From Tychonema sp. LEGE 07203 (GTDB lineage Bacteria > Cyanobacteriota > Cyanobacteriia > Cyanobacteriales > Microcoleaceae), in NCBI RefSeq assembly GCF_015207285.1, contig NZ_JADEXD010000020.1:1-52633 (forward strand): a DNA stretch of 52,633 nucleotides, read 5' to 3'. Under the pieces are notes generated by a model. The model was not told the origin of the DNA. It did no database searches and saw only the letters and a list, made by a program, of their open reading frames with translations. Positions within the stretch are counted from its first letter, which is position 1. Each line of letters opens with the position of its first letter. The translations under genes and the position numbers were made by a program. Shown here piece by piece: positions 7,425 to 17,655 of this stretch.

Positions 7425-9914
7425 TTAAACTAACCTTTTCAAAGTTTCGATTAATACATCTTGATTGAATGTACCTTTAGGAATATAAGCATTAGCCCCG
7501 GCCTCAGCCCCTCTTTTTCTATCTTCATCCGATGCCAAAGACGTTACCAGAATAATCGGCAACTCACTGTATTCTTTTTGCTGGCGAATTTTAACAGTCA
7601 GTCCCAAGCCGTCCAAATTAGGCATTTGTACGTCAGAAATCAGAGCATCAAAATAGCGAGTTTTTAATTTATTGAAAGCATCCAATCCGTCTACTGCTGT
7701 CACTACTTCATAACCTGCACCTTCGAGGATGCGCTTTTCTTGAGTGCGGGTAGCGATCGAATCTTCTGCTAAAAGTATAACTTGTTTGCGGCTGACTGTC
7801 TCAATGGGCGATCGCGCACCTGAAACCCCCCGCGACAAAACTTGCTTGCGTACAGATTTTATCAAATCGTGGGGATTGAGAACCATACAAACTTCCCCCG
7901 TCCCCAGAATCGTTGCACCAGAAACATTTCGCACCCGTTTCAGCAACAGGCTTTGAGGTTTAATCACCACATCCTGTTCGTCAATCAAAGCATCTATAAA
8001 TAATCCCAATCTTTCTTCCCCTATTTTCAGAACAATACAAGACATTTTTGGAGGATTTGAATTTAGGGCTTCTCCCTCTGTTTTCCGGTTAACTTCTCTC
8101 CAACTTTCCTGTCTCCAATCCCGATTTTTTGGCAACCATTCTCTATTATTTAATTCCAGTAAATCTGTTAAGTAAGCAACTGATAGTGGCTGACCCTCAG
8201 AAAGTATGGTTGCCTTACCTTCAATGGCAAAAATATCAAAATAATCAACCATTTTAGCAGTTTCTACAAACTCGATCGGCAGCGCGTAAGCAATCCCTTC
8301 AACTGCTACAATCAATACATTTGCAGTAGCTAGCGACGTGCTTAGCTGCAGCCGGAAGGTGCATCCTTTGCCTGGTACAGATTCAACTTGAATGCTGCCT
8401 TTGAGTGCTTCAACATTAGTCCGAACTACATCTAAACCCACCCCTCGTCCCGATATTTCAGTAACAAATGTTTTGGTTGAAAAACCTGGAGCAAAAATCA
8501 GCGATTGAATTTGGCTTTCTGTCATGGTACCGAGTTCTTCCGGGGTGCAGATGTTGCGTTTGACAGCAGTTTGTTTGATGCGATCGACATTCAGCCCCCG
8601 ACCATCATCAGCAACTTCAATGATAATATTGCTAGCAGTATGGTAGCCTTTGATTCGGAGAATAGCAGCGGCAGGTTTCCCGAGCTTTTTGCGATCGGCG
8701 ACTGTCTCGATGCCGTGGTCGATCGAATTCCGAATCATGTGCATTAAAGGGTCTTTCATTTCTTCTAAAATGCGTTTATCAGCTTTAGTTTGCCCACCTT
8801 CAATGACTAATTCAACTTCTTTTCCTTCCCGCTTTACCAAGTCTTTAACCGCTCTGGGAAATAAATTAAAAATAGTAGACAAAGGCAGCATTCTGAGAGT
8901 GCGAATTCCTGATTCTAATTCCTCCGCAATTAATTCTAGTCTGGCAGTATCTTCATGAACTCGATTTTTCAAGCGATTTACTATAGTTCCCAGACGTTCT
9001 AAACGTTCTTCATTGCGCTGGCAATAATTCTGTAACTGCCGGAAGTTCGCGTTTGGTTGAGAACCATGTTTTTCGGTTTCTAGCCGATCAAAAAGTAATC
9101 GATTGATTGAAGCTTCTCTGATCCAACTTTCCCACAAATTACTCAATTTTTCGATATCGGTAAGTCGGTATATTAGCCGGGTTTTGGTGACAGTAAGTTC
9201 GCCGGCTTGAGTCATTAAATGGTCTAAATTTTGGGTAGCAACGCGAATGGTTTCGATGCGGTAAGACGAACTAGAAAAACCGCTAACAGTGGGTTGGGAA
9301 GCCGCTGATACGGCGGCTTCAGAAGCGGCAGGCAAGTTTTGAGCTTGTCGCAGCAATTCGTGTTCGGATTGCAGAGTGGCAAAAGAGTAATTATTATCTA
9401 AATTAGCTACGGAAGAAGTTTCACTGTTTGTTTCTGGCGGCGCAGTTTCCGAATCAGTAAGGTGCGTTTGTACTAATTCTCGATCGGGTATTTGCGAAGA
9501 TTCTGGTTCTACTGTCGGGGCGGCGGGCTGGGGCTTGTTAGAAGCACCCATCATGCTAGCGAGCACGTAAAACGTATTGATACCGGAATCTTCACCCGTG
9601 ACGGCTTCGTCAACGAGTTTGCGGATGGCGTCTAAACCTTGCGAAAGCCGATCGCTAATATCTCGATTTAGTTGAGTTTCTCCCCGCTTGACACCTCCCA
9701 AAATATGCTCTATTTGATGAGCCAAAGATGCAACATTTTTTACGCCCAGCATCCCAGCATCGCCTTTGAGAGAATGGGTTTCCCGGAGCAATTCTTCTAA
9801 TTTAGCTGAATCCCCAGGGTGTTGTTCCAAGTACAGAAATCCGTCGTCTAGTTTCTGCAAGTGTTCTTCACTAGCAATTTTAAATACATCTCGGAGTTCT
9901 TCATCTTCAATCAT
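7425..9914 (-). CDS. cheA: Hybrid chemosensory histidine kinase CheA with C-terminal receiver
   Basis: The 829-residue protein has domains in this order: Hpt (phospho-acceptor His47 in THSLKGDAG), a Pro/Ser-rich linker, a dimerisation region, HATPase (EMKDPLMHMIRNSIDHGIE, DDGRGL, GRGVGLDVV), a CheW-like regulatory domain, and a receiver beginning near residue 712 with phospho-acceptor Asp761 (LISDVQMPNLDG). The CheA-REC fusion is known from Wsp, Frz and Pil-type systems, where the receiver acts as phosphate sink or modulator. It is expected to form a polar array with the two MCPs and the double CheW encoded upstream. No CheY-binding P2 domain is obvious. Confidence 0.95.
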   Translation of the reverse strand: MIEDEELRDVFKIASEEHLQKLDDGFLYLEQHPGDSAKLEELLRETHSLKGDAGMLGVKNVASLAHQIEHILGGVKRGETQLNRDISDRLSQGLDAIRKLVDEAVTGEDSGINTFYVLASMMGASNKPQPAAPTVEPESSQIPDRELVQTHLTDSETAPPETNSETSSVANLDNNYSFATLQSEHELLRQAQNLPAASEAAVSAASQPTVSGFSSSSYRIETIRVATQNLDHLMTQAGELTVTKTRLIYRLTDIEKLSNLWESWIREASINRLLFDRLETEKHGSQPNANFRQLQNYCQRNEERLERLGTIVNRLKNRVHEDTARLELIAEELESGIRTLRMLPLSTIFNLFPRAVKDLVKREGKEVELVIEGGQTKADKRILEEMKDPLMHMIRNSIDHGIETVADRKKLGKPAAAILRIKGYHTASNIIIEVADDGRGLNVDRIKQTAVKRNICTPEELGTMTESQIQSLIFAPGFSTKTFVTEISGRGVGLDVVRTNVEALKGSIQVESVPGKGCTFRLQLSTSLATANVLIVAVEGIAYALPIEFVETAKMVDYFDIFAIEGKATILSEGQPLSVAYLTDLLELNNREWLPKNRDWRQESWREVNRKTEGEALNSNPPKMSCIVLKIGEERLGLFIDALIDEQDVVIKPQSLLLKRVRNVSGATILGTGEVCMVLNPHDLIKSVRKQVLSRGVSGARSPIETVSRKQVILLAEDSIATRTQEKRILEGAGYEVVTAVDGLDAFNKLKTRYFDALISDVQMPNLDGLGLTVKIRQQKEYSELPIILVTSLASDEDRKRGAEAGANAYIPKGTFNQDVLIETLKRLV

Positions 9915-10118
9915 ATATATCTTTCGGTAATTGGTAATTGGTGATTGGTATGGTTTTCTGCCTTAAAAGCATCTGTGTTTTGCTTTAATTCGTGTTATTC
10001 AATAACTCGCACGGGCTTGACAAGACTCGCGATTTTAGCCAAGCGATCGCACACCAACAAAAAATGCTTTTTACCAAGCTGAAAATGCTCAGACTTCCAT
10101 TTCCCTTCTTCCTTCTAA

Positions 10119-11924
10119 CTAGACTACGGATTTTAAATTTTGGGCGGCTCGATCGAGTTGAGAAATTCCGAGTTTGACCTGAGAAATGCCGGAGGCAGTT
10201 TCCTGAGCTGCGAGGTTAAGAGAGTTGACGGCTTCAACTACATCCTCAATGGCGATCGCCTGGTTTCTGGCAGTAAAAGAAATTTGTTGGCTGTTCAAAA
10301 CAATGCGATCGATCGCCTCTGCCACTCCAGCAAATGCCTCGGAGGCTTTGCGGGCAATTTTAACTGAATTTTTCATAGTTTTTGTACCCTCATCTGTCAC
10401 TATTGTCGTCGAAATAATCGCTTTATGGATGTCTGCAACCAAAGCATTAATCTTGCTAGCAGATTCTTTACTTCGATCTGCTAATTTGCGAATCTCGCTG
10501 GCAACAACAGCAAATCCTTTGCCACTTTCGCCGGCTCTAACTGCTTCGACAGCAGCGTTGATGGCGAGCATATTTGTTTGGTTTGCTAAATCGCTGACTA
10601 AACTGGAGATATTGCCAATGCGATCGGTTTGCTCGCTCAAACGCAAAATTTGCTTTTGAATGGCTCCGACATTTTCTGCCAAAGTTGCTATTTCTTTTAA
10701 GGTATTGTCTACAGCTTGACTGCCTCCTGCGGTGAGTTCAAGGGCTTGTGCGGCTCCCAAAGCAGCCGCTTCGGCTTGTGAGGCACAAGCTTTGCTTGAT
10801 TCGCCCAATTCGTCCATTGTAGTCGCAGTTCGATCGACAGCATATAGTTGTTGGCTGGCGATGCGTTCTTGCTGTTCTGCTGTGACAGCAATTTGCGAGG
10901 AAGAAGAGGCGATCGCCCGCACAATTTCATCGATCGAGCGAGTAGTTCTAGTTGCCAAAAAAGTGGCGATCGCGCTCACAATAGCAGCAGTAATTCCAAC
11001 TCCTGTCATTAGAGCATACAACAGCTCTTTTTGCGAACCAAATACATTTTCTGTCTCGTTGGAAATAATCACGCTCCAACCCAATTGTGGCAGATTTTTT
11101 GAGGTTTCAATAGGAGCGTAAGTAATCAATTGCTTAGATCGATCGAGGGGGTCAATATTTATGATACTGTTGCTTTTTCTGTCGGCTTGCATTTCCGGGA
11201 AAGCACTGAATTCTAACCGTGCATCTCTGCTCACATCATTAGTTTGTGTTGCTAAAAAAAACTTGCCATTACCATCTACCAAAAGGTATTCCTCTTGCTT
11301 AAATCCCTCCGAATCTTTGGTTAATTTATCTTGGTTTTCGTCAAAACTCTGCTCTAAATAACTTGTAGGCGTGCGAGTTCTGATGACGGCGATAGTTTTT
11401 CCTGTATTAATATCGACAACCGGTGCCGCAGCAAAAATGGCATATTCGCCATTAATAAATGACTTCCTGGGCTGCACAATTGTAGGACGATTAGTTTTAA
11501 TTACTTCCTGAAAATAGTCGCGTTTGCCTAAATCTGTAATGGGTTCTCCGCTCGATTGCAAAATAGTATTCCCCTGGAGGTCGGCGACTGCAATACTGTC
11601 GTAGCCTTCCCCTTGTTTTACATATTTATCTAACAGAGCTTGTTTTTGACTGGTTGATGTGGTTTTGCTGACTCTGGGGTCATTCAGTATCCCTAAACTA
11701 GCTAGGTTCTGAACGTCTAAGTAGCGTTCAAACAGAAGGTTGCTGACTTCATTTGCGGTAGAAATTGCCCGCGATTCTTGGTACTTAATTACGCAGTCAG
11801 TCAGGTTCTCGGTGGCAAATAAATAAGTCATCGCTCCTGTCAATATAACTGGGATTGTACTGAGGGCGATCGCAAAAACAACCGCTTTAATTCTCAAAGA
11901 CCAATTTTTACTTTTTTTTATCAT
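10119..11924 (-). CDS. Methyl-accepting chemotaxis protein with dCache-type sensor, no HAMP
   Basis: The 601-residue receptor has a membrane segment at about residues 13-33, a periplasmic region of about 270 residues with double-Cache features (YDSIAVADLQGNTI, GKRDYFQEV), and a second membrane segment near 303-325. The cytoplasmic signalling hairpin has the tip [21 protein letters not shown] see no HAMP domain; the helix after the second membrane segment runs directly into the methylation helices. dCache domains bind small ligands such as amino acids in other bacteria; the ligand here is unknown. Its C-terminal half is closely related to the neighbouring receptor at 12324, which suggests duplication of the signalling half with different sensors. 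Confidence 0.93.
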   Translation of the reverse strand: MIKKSKNWSLRIKAVVFAIALSTIPVILTGAMTYLFATENLTDCVIKYQESRAISTANEVSNLLFERYLDVQNLASLGILNDPRVSKTTSTSQKQALLDKYVKQGEGYDSIAVADLQGNTILQSSGEPITDLGKRDYFQEVIKTNRPTIVQPRKSFINGEYAIFAAAPVVDINTGKTIAVIRTRTPTSYLEQSFDENQDKLTKDSEGFKQEEYLLVDGNGKFFLATQTNDVSRDARLEFSAFPEMQADRKSNSIINIDPLDRSKQLITYAPIETSKNLPQLGWSVIISNETENVFGSQKELLYALMTGVGITAAIVSAIATFLATRTTRSIDEIVRAIASSSSQIAVTAEQQERIASQQLYAVDRTATTMDELGESSKACASQAEAAALGAAQALELTAGGSQAVDNTLKEIATLAENVGAIQKQILRLSEQTDRIGNISSLVSDLANQTNMLAINAAVEAVRAGESGKGFAVVASEIRKLADRSKESASKINALVADIHKAIISTTIVTDEGTKTMKNSVKIARKASEAFAGVAEAIDRIVLNSQQISFTARNQAIAIEDVVEAVNSLNLAAQETASGISQVKLGISQLDRAAQNLKSVV

Positions 11925-12323
11925 AATTGATAACTCAGACCGTTTTAGATTTTAGATTTTAGATTTTAGAATTGGGGAATCACTAATAGACGACTCCTAA
12001 ACAGCCTGTAAAGAGCAGGAAAGTGAGACTTGTTGGAAATGTCTCGCGAGGCAGGAGATTAGAATAGCGGACTTGCGGTTGCATTTTGTTGAGAAACTCT
12101 CATAACTGATAACTCATTGGATTTGAGATGTGAGATTTAACAATTACCGATTGGTATCCGAGTTTCGAGCTTGTTTGCAGTTGCATTTATTTGAGAACTA
12201 TAGCGGCTCGAGATCGTTGTGAGCTATGCCCCATGCCCACGGCGGCCTATGCCCGGCGCGGGCCTATCCCGGATAGTATCTCATATGAGAGTTCTAAATG
12301 CTATATCATTACTGATAACTATT
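11925..12323. other. Intergenic region between the two MCP genes
   Basis: It holds a small heptamer array (11942-11969, GTTTTAG then three ATTTTAG units). Around 12228-12262 is a GC-rich segment with repeated GCCCATGCCC/GCCTATGCCC words. No gene is seen. Confidence 0.45.
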
Positions 12324-13784
12324 CTAAACAACGGCTTTTAAATCTAAAGCAGCTTCGTTTAATTTTTGAGTGCCGACTTTAGTTTGAGTGATACCGCAAG
12401 CGGTTTGTGCTGCGGCTTGGTTGAGAGAGTTCATCGCTTCCACCACTTGTTCGATCGCGATTGCTTGCTGTTTGGCATTCAGCGAAATTTGCTGAGAACT
12501 AAAAACCACGTTGTTAATTGCATCAGCCACTCCGGCAAATGCCGCTGCAGTTTCTGAGGCAATATTTACGCCAGAGTCCACAGTTTTAGTTCCTTCATCT
12601 GTCACCATTACTGTTGAGTTGATTGCCTTCTGAATATCAGCAACTAACAGATTAATTTGCGCGGCAGATTTTTTACTGCGATCGGCAAGCTTGCGAATTT
12701 CTGAGGCGACAACGCCGAACCCTTTGCCATGTTCGCCCGCCCGCACGGCTTCCACCGCAGCATTTAGCGCTAGCATATTAGTCTGATTTGCCAAATCGCT
12801 AACTACAGTTGAGATATTGCCAATGCGATCGGTTTGCTCGCTCAACTGCATAATTTGTCCTTGCATATCCTGCACTTTTGTTTTCAGCGTTGCCATTGCT
12901 TCTAAGGTTTGTTCGACAGCTTTTGTACCTGTTCCAGCTAAATTTAAAGCTTGCATTGCTTCAAATGCGGCGGTTTCTATCTGCTGTGAAGTCGCCCTAG
13001 AAGATGCGCCCAATTCGTCCATTGTTGTAGTGGTTTGATTGACTGAAGCTGCTTGTTGGCTTGCCATGCGTTCCTGTTCTTCAACTGTGGCTGCAATCTG
13101 GGCGGAAGAAGCGGCGATCGAGCTAATTGCGCGATCGATAGTTCCAGCAATTCCTGACGAAATCAGCCAAGCAACAGTCGCACCCAACAGCACTAACAGC
13201 AGCGAACCTATCACCAGTGTCGATACTAAAAAGCTTAAAGCTGCCTTCGTGCTTTGCGTTGTTTGCTTAATCGTATTTAATTCGGTTTCCCGAAATTCCC
13301 GGTTCACTTCCCCAAATTCATTCAAAAATTTTGTGTACTTGCCTGTATTAAATAAAGCCAGGGCTTCTGCTCTCTGATTTGTTTGAAACAAGCGGACAAT
13401 TTCGTTAGAATCATTGTAATATGCGTTGACTAGCTCCAGCATTTTCTGCAAACGAATTTTTTGGTCGGAATTTTTAACCTTCGGCTCTACATTGTTCGCT
13501 GACTGGCGAGCCAACTCTACACCCGTTCTAAAATCTGTTAAAAATTGCTGATTTTTATTAACTAAATAGCCGCGCATCCCCAGTACCATTTGCTGTGCGC
13601 CGACAGACATATTACTTGCTTCTCCGATTGCAAATTCTACCTTTTCCCTTTCTTGGAAAGTGTTAAACACCCGATCTGCTGTACCGAGAACTAATACGGG
13701 CAAGCCTAAGTATATAGCTGCTGGCGCTAAATATCCGAGCAGCATCTTGTTTCTAATGTTTAATCTTTTAATTTTAGCAAACAT
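12324..13784 (-). CDS. Methyl-accepting chemotaxis protein with CHASE3-like sensor, no HAMP
   Basis: The 486-residue receptor has a membrane segment at about residues 14-33, a short helical periplasmic domain containing [13 protein letters not shown] (typical of CHASE3/four-helix sensors), a second membrane segment at about 187-210, and a signalling hairpin with tip [20 protein letters not shown]. No HAMP domain separates membrane and signalling parts. The methylation helix [12 protein letters not shown] contains Glu/Gln pairs that CheR and CheB could act on. The protein belongs to the same cluster as a double CheW, CheA, CheR and CheB. Confidence 0.92.
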   Translation of the reverse strand: MFAKIKRLNIRNKMLLGYLAPAAIYLGLPVLVLGTADRVFNTFQEREKVEFAIGEASNMSVGAQQMVLGMRGYLVNKNQQFLTDFRTGVELARQSANNVEPKVKNSDQKIRLQKMLELVNAYYNDSNEIVRLFQTNQRAEALALFNTGKYTKFLNEFGEVNREFRETELNTIKQTTQSTKAALSFLVSTLVIGSLLLVLLGATVAWLISSGIAGTIDRAISSIAASSAQIAATVEEQERMASQQAASVNQTTTTMDELGASSRATSQQIETAAFEAMQALNLAGTGTKAVEQTLEAMATLKTKVQDMQGQIMQLSEQTDRIGNISTVVSDLANQTNMLALNAAVEAVRAGEHGKGFGVVASEIRKLADRSKKSAAQINLLVADIQKAINSTVMVTDEGTKTVDSGVNIASETAAAFAGVADAINNVVFSSQQISLNAKQQAIAIEQVVEAMNSLNQAAAQTACGITQTKVGTQKLNEAALDLKAVV

Positions 13785-14024
13785 CTTTTTTTCCTGAATT
13801 TAAGATAGCATTTTCCTTAGTAAGGTGGTGACTCTGCGATAGCTGTTTGCCGTCCGGCATTTGCCACACAAATTAGCCTGCAACTTCTGCGATCGCTCCC
13901 GCGAAGTGACATTAGCAAATAGTATCATAGCAAATTCTGTTCGATTACTTTTTTTTCTTGAGTTTCGACTAGCGAGAACTTCGTTTGTGCGGGCGCGACT
14001 CGGATTTCGCCCTCAAATCTTTCT

Positions 14025-15122
14025 TCAAACCTCTTCATCAACAATAACTCCCCCTTTTGTCAGCAGTTTATGCAAGTGGAGAACGGCGATGATTTTTTCT
14101 TTATAAAAAGCGGTGCCCCGGAGATATTCGCGGTTGGCAGAATTTAGTGCAGCAGGAATAGTTGCAATATCTGCCATATTTAAATGTATAATGTCTAAGA
14201 TTTCATCAACGACTATACCGGCGACCAAATCTTCAATTTCAACAACGATCGCCTTAGATAGGAATTTTGTGTCTGCTGATATATTTAAAATCTTCCGAAT
14301 GTCCACTAGCGTCAGAATCTCGCCCCGCAAATTCATATTGCCAATAATGCGATCGGGCGTGCAAGGAACCGGGGTTACTTGGCGAATGTCAGTAAATTCG
14401 CGCACTACCTCAAGATTGACGCCAAAGTATTCGCCGTTGAAGACAACCACCGCCAGCGACATATTAATTGCCGCAGAATTTTTGCGATCGTCTTGGAGCC
14501 TCAAATTGTCAGCCCGCTCTCGAAAAATTGCTTTTTCTGCCGCTGTGGCATTCGTACCAAAAATGCGAGGGGTGTCCAAACTTTTAGGATGTTCAGCTAA
14601 CAATTTTGGCTCGGTTTCTAAGGGAAATTTTTGATTTTCTACCTGGCTTTCTGCTGCCGAAACTGGTATTGTATTTTTTGTTTTCTCAGGAGAGTCTCGA
14701 ATTAGGCGATCGAGATCGAGCAGCATGATAATCTCGGCCCCGCAACGGGCAAATCCAGCTAAAAAATGATTGGATTCCTCTGGCTTGTCTCGCCCGTAAG
14801 ATAGCTGGGGAGTTATTGCATCTTGGGATATCTGCTTAACTTCGCTAACTTGATTGACAACGATCGCAACTCGAAACTCTTGCCATTCTATGACGATCGC
14901 ACTATCTGTCACAGAATACTCCTGCCAAAGGTACCCAAAACGAAGATTCAGATCCATCACTGGCAGAATCGAGCCCCTAAGATCGATCGCCCCAACAATA
15001 TCTTGAGGCGCTTCGGCGATAGGTGCGAGCTCCGGTAAAAAGAAAATTTCCCGAACGCAGCCGACTTCTACACCGCAAAGCAAACCGTTCTGTTTAAATA
15101 TAAGATACGGCTTAGTTTCCAT
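14025..15122 (-). CDS. cheW: Tandem CheW-CheW coupling protein
   Basis: The protein has 365 residues with two CheW domains, roughly 1-150 and 215-360, joined by a charged linker. The first shows FLLPEL-like and IVGAIDLRGSILPVMDLNLRFG features; the second shows RQVTPVPCTPDRIIGNMNLRGEILTLVDIRKIL. CheW links MCPs to CheA. Most CheW proteins are single-domain, so this fusion could bridge two receptors or two kinases in one array, or do the work of two separate CheWs. It lies between cheR and the first MCP gene; the gap to cheR is 232 bases. Confidence 0.92.
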   Translation of the reverse strand: METKPYLIFKQNGLLCGVEVGCVREIFFLPELAPIAEAPQDIVGAIDLRGSILPVMDLNLRFGYLWQEYSVTDSAIVIEWQEFRVAIVVNQVSEVKQISQDAITPQLSYGRDKPEESNHFLAGFARCGAEIIMLLDLDRLIRDSPEKTKNTIPVSAAESQVENQKFPLETEPKLLAEHPKSLDTPRIFGTNATAAEKAIFRERADNLRLQDDRKNSAAINMSLAVVVFNGEYFGVNLEVVREFTDIRQVTPVPCTPDRIIGNMNLRGEILTLVDIRKILNISADTKFLSKAIVVEIEDLVAGIVVDEILDIIHLNMADIATIPAALNSANREYLRGTAFYKEKIIAVLHLHKLLTKGGVIVDEEV

Positions 15123-15354
15123 ATTTACTGTGACACTTTATTGAGGAGGACTTGCGAAAAAACCCCGCTTTCTACGATAATATCAAGTTCGGGTAATTAC
15201 TTATAATATCCGACCGGGGCGGGTTTACGCTTATTGTTAGTTTTAGGCAATTATTGTCTGTCAGGGGAGCCCCTACAAGAATTATATCTATTTAGCCGAA
15301 CCGATCTAATATTCGGTTTGGCAACGAGCCAAGTTTTTAAATTTTCCCGGCGCG

Positions 15355-17022
15355 TCACTTTTGTTGTCTGTACAATTTTACCAATTTTTTTTCAACATCT
15401 ATCAATACTTGATTAGCTGTCATTTTTCCCTGCTGCTCGATCGGAGTATCGGGCGGTAGTTTTTTGAGAATATCGCAAGATGAGTTGTACATTTTAATAG
15501 CTATATTTAGCTGACCTTCTTTGTTGTATATATTCCCTAGTTCGAGATAAGCCGAAACAAAAGACGGGCAAAGATAAATAATTTTTTTCAAAAAGACTTT
15601 AGCTGTTTCCAAGTCGCCCTGTTCTTCAGCAATGTGAGCTTGCAAAAAATAAGGAAATACTGACATAGCATCTACTTTGCTGGCTCGCTTGCAGTGTTCG
15701 ATCGCCTGAGAATACTTGCCTAAATTTGCATGAATTTGAGCGAGCAAATAATCAGCCTCAAAATTGTGAGATTGCAGATCGATCGCCTGTTTTGCTTTAT
15801 CAATTGCTTCAGGATAAGCTTTATTTTTGAAACAAGCTTTTGCCTCTAAAATCAGCATCTGAGGCGTTTGGCCAGCGGTTTTTTTTGCTGCTGCGGGGGT
15901 TGGAGGTAGATCGGACACTTTCTTGCTCGCCCGCTCTCCCTCAAAATAGCGACTTCGCAGCATCTTTCCCAGCCCGTTACCTCCTGCTAATATCGCTCCT
16001 AGATGCCCAAAGTTGCCGTTATTCAAACTAGCTGGTACGGTTCCCCCCGGTAGCAAATGACGGCTTTCACCGTTAACTTTCCGTCCCTTTCTGGATTCAT
16101 CCAACGCTGATTTTGCCTGCGGCGCTGGTACACTAGAATACTCTATTTTACCCGGTTCTTCCCCTAAGAAATTCTTGGTTTGATAAACAACCGACTCCGG
16201 GAAAACCTTTGCTTGAAACTCGTTCATTGCGTGACTGTGAACTTCAGCGTGACCGGTCATTAAATATCCTCCCAGTCTCAGGGTTTTAGCAAATTTTTTC
16301 AATACCTGTGAAATATACTGAGCCTCAAAATAAACAAACACATTTCTGCACAAAATCAAATCCATGTTATAAATATTTTGGTAAATATTGGGAAAACTAT
16401 CTTTCACTAAGTTGAGATGGCTAAAGCTCACAAATTGGCGCAAATTTTTGTCGATTTCCCATTCAGTTTTTCGCTTGTCGAAATAGCGCGCTTGCAGTTT
16501 GGGGTCAACCAATCGAAAGGACCAATGGCTGTAAATTCCCCGCTGCGCTTTTTTTATTGCTTCTTGATTGATATCAGTCCCTAAAACTAAAATATTCCAT
16601 TTTTCCCAATCGGAAATTAGCTGTTTTAAAATAATAACTAAAGAATAAGGTTCTTCACCGGTGGAACAGCCTGCACTCCAGATGCGGAGTGTGGGCTTAA
16701 TGCCGAATTGCTCGTGCAGTTTTCTTTTGCGATCGATCAATTCAGGGAAAATAACTTTTTCCAGCAGCGAAAATTGTCCTTTGTCCCGCATGAAATAACT
16801 TTCGTTGGTTGTCAGTCGCAGTGCGAGTTGGCGCCATTCGGTTTGACTTTCCTGACTAGGGTTAGCTAACATTTGATAATACTTTTCTGGCAAGGCTATT
16901 TTTACAGCTTTCATCCGAGTCAAAAGTTTTTGAGCCAAAGCCGATCGATCTTGCGGGCGAATTTCTAAACCTGTGTGAGTCGCAATTAATTGAATAAATA
17001 GCTGAATTTGTGCATCATTCAT
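15355..17022 (-). CDS. cheR: Chemoreceptor methyltransferase CheR with TPR tail
   Basis: The 555-residue protein has an N-terminal CheR fold (residues about 1-285) with the SAM-binding motif WSAGCSTGEEPYS and the later motif ILCRNVFVYF. A low-complexity linker (about 290-385) is followed by TPR repeats (about 388-510), for example DYLLAQIHANLGKYSQAIEHCKRA. It transfers methyl groups to receptor glutamates. CheR-TPR fusions are known from Wsp (WspC) and Frz (FrzF) type systems. It is the first gene of the cluster, with a 202-bp heptamer array 34 bases upstream of its start. TTAATATGAA-type sequence upstream offers no clear Shine-Dalgarno site. Confidence 0.95.
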   Translation of the reverse strand: MNDAQIQLFIQLIATHTGLEIRPQDRSALAQKLLTRMKAVKIALPEKYYQMLANPSQESQTEWRQLALRLTTNESYFMRDKGQFSLLEKVIFPELIDRKRKLHEQFGIKPTLRIWSAGCSTGEEPYSLVIILKQLISDWEKWNILVLGTDINQEAIKKAQRGIYSHWSFRLVDPKLQARYFDKRKTEWEIDKNLRQFVSFSHLNLVKDSFPNIYQNIYNMDLILCRNVFVYFEAQYISQVLKKFAKTLRLGGYLMTGHAEVHSHAMNEFQAKVFPESVVYQTKNFLGEEPGKIEYSSVPAPQAKSALDESRKGRKVNGESRHLLPGGTVPASLNNGNFGHLGAILAGGNGLGKMLRSRYFEGERASKKVSDLPPTPAAAKKTAGQTPQMLILEAKACFKNKAYPEAIDKAKQAIDLQSHNFEADYLLAQIHANLGKYSQAIEHCKRASKVDAMSVFPYFLQAHIAEEQGDLETAKVFLKKIIYLCPSFVSAYLELGNIYNKEGQLNIAIKMYNSSCDILKKLPPDTPIEQQGKMTANQVLIDVEKKLVKLYRQQK

Positions 17023-17056
17023 ATTAACTCGGTAAATTTGTTTAGGTATAATCTGT

Positions 17057-17258
17057 GGTCAGTGGTCATTAGTCATTAGTCATTGGTCATTGGTCATTAG
17101 TCATCAGTCATTAGTCATTAGTCATTAGTCATTGGTCATTAGTCATCAGTCATTGGTCATTAGTCATCAGTCATTAGTCATCAGTCATTAGTCATTAGTC
17201 ATTGGTCATTAGTCATTAGTCATTGGTCATTAGTCATTAGTCATTAGTCATTAGTCAT
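17057..17258. repeat. Long heptamer tandem array (STRR)
   Basis: About 29 units of 7 bases, mainly GGTCATT and AGTCATT with AGTCATC variants, run without interruption. Periodicity is exact, with no indels visible. It sits just upstream of cheR and runs straight into the inverted copy of the ATATC...GATAT element at 17257. Heptamer STRRs are a known class in filamentous cyanobacteria. Confidence 0.9.
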
Positions 17259-17361
17259 ATCGTTTTCGCACCGTCAGGTGATTTAACCTGACTAGAACAC
17301 AGAGTACACAGAGTCCGAGAATATATATCTGAATCATTCCGATGAAGAGAGGATTTGATAT
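17257..17361. repeat. Inverted copy (copy 5) of ATATC...GATAT element
   Basis: Read on the minus strand it begins ATATCAAATCC and ends CGAAAACGATAT. The inside (CTCTGTGTACTCTGTG... and the GGTTAAATC word) matches the interior of the copies at 1499 and 28047. The part GCACCGTCAGGTGATT is shared with the copy at 46585. Confidence 0.55.
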
Positions 17362-17655
17362 CATTAGTCAGTGGGAATTCGTTATTGGGAATTAGACCGA
17401 TCGCACTCACCGCCACAATCCGAAGGGAAATAAGTAAGATCCTGTCGGGTCGATCTATCGCAAGATTCGGGTTGGGGCGGTGAACTAACCCACAAAAACC
17501 ATCGTTAATTTAGCAGATTGCGATATTAAAAGCAGCAGGTAGAAAACAGACAGCAGCATGAAAAAAATTCGGCCGTTTGCCTTCTACCTGCTGCCTTCAA
17601 TCGGTAAGGTGCGGCCCGCGCACCCTACACAATGCCGGTTCCAAATCCCGACTGT
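17362..17655. other. Gap between repeat cluster and the Ycf45-type gene
   Basis: No gene is recognised. Since cheR and the Ycf45-type gene are both on the minus strand, cheR's promoter should lie within 17023-17655, and the 3' end of the Ycf45 transcript also falls here. A CTACCTGCTGC word occurs near 17538 and 17585 in opposite orientation (a weak inverted repeat). Confidence 0.35.

Noticed and set aside
17057..17258. Possible CRISPR array
   Set aside because: The unit is only 7 bases long with no spacers, so it is a heptamer tandem repeat.
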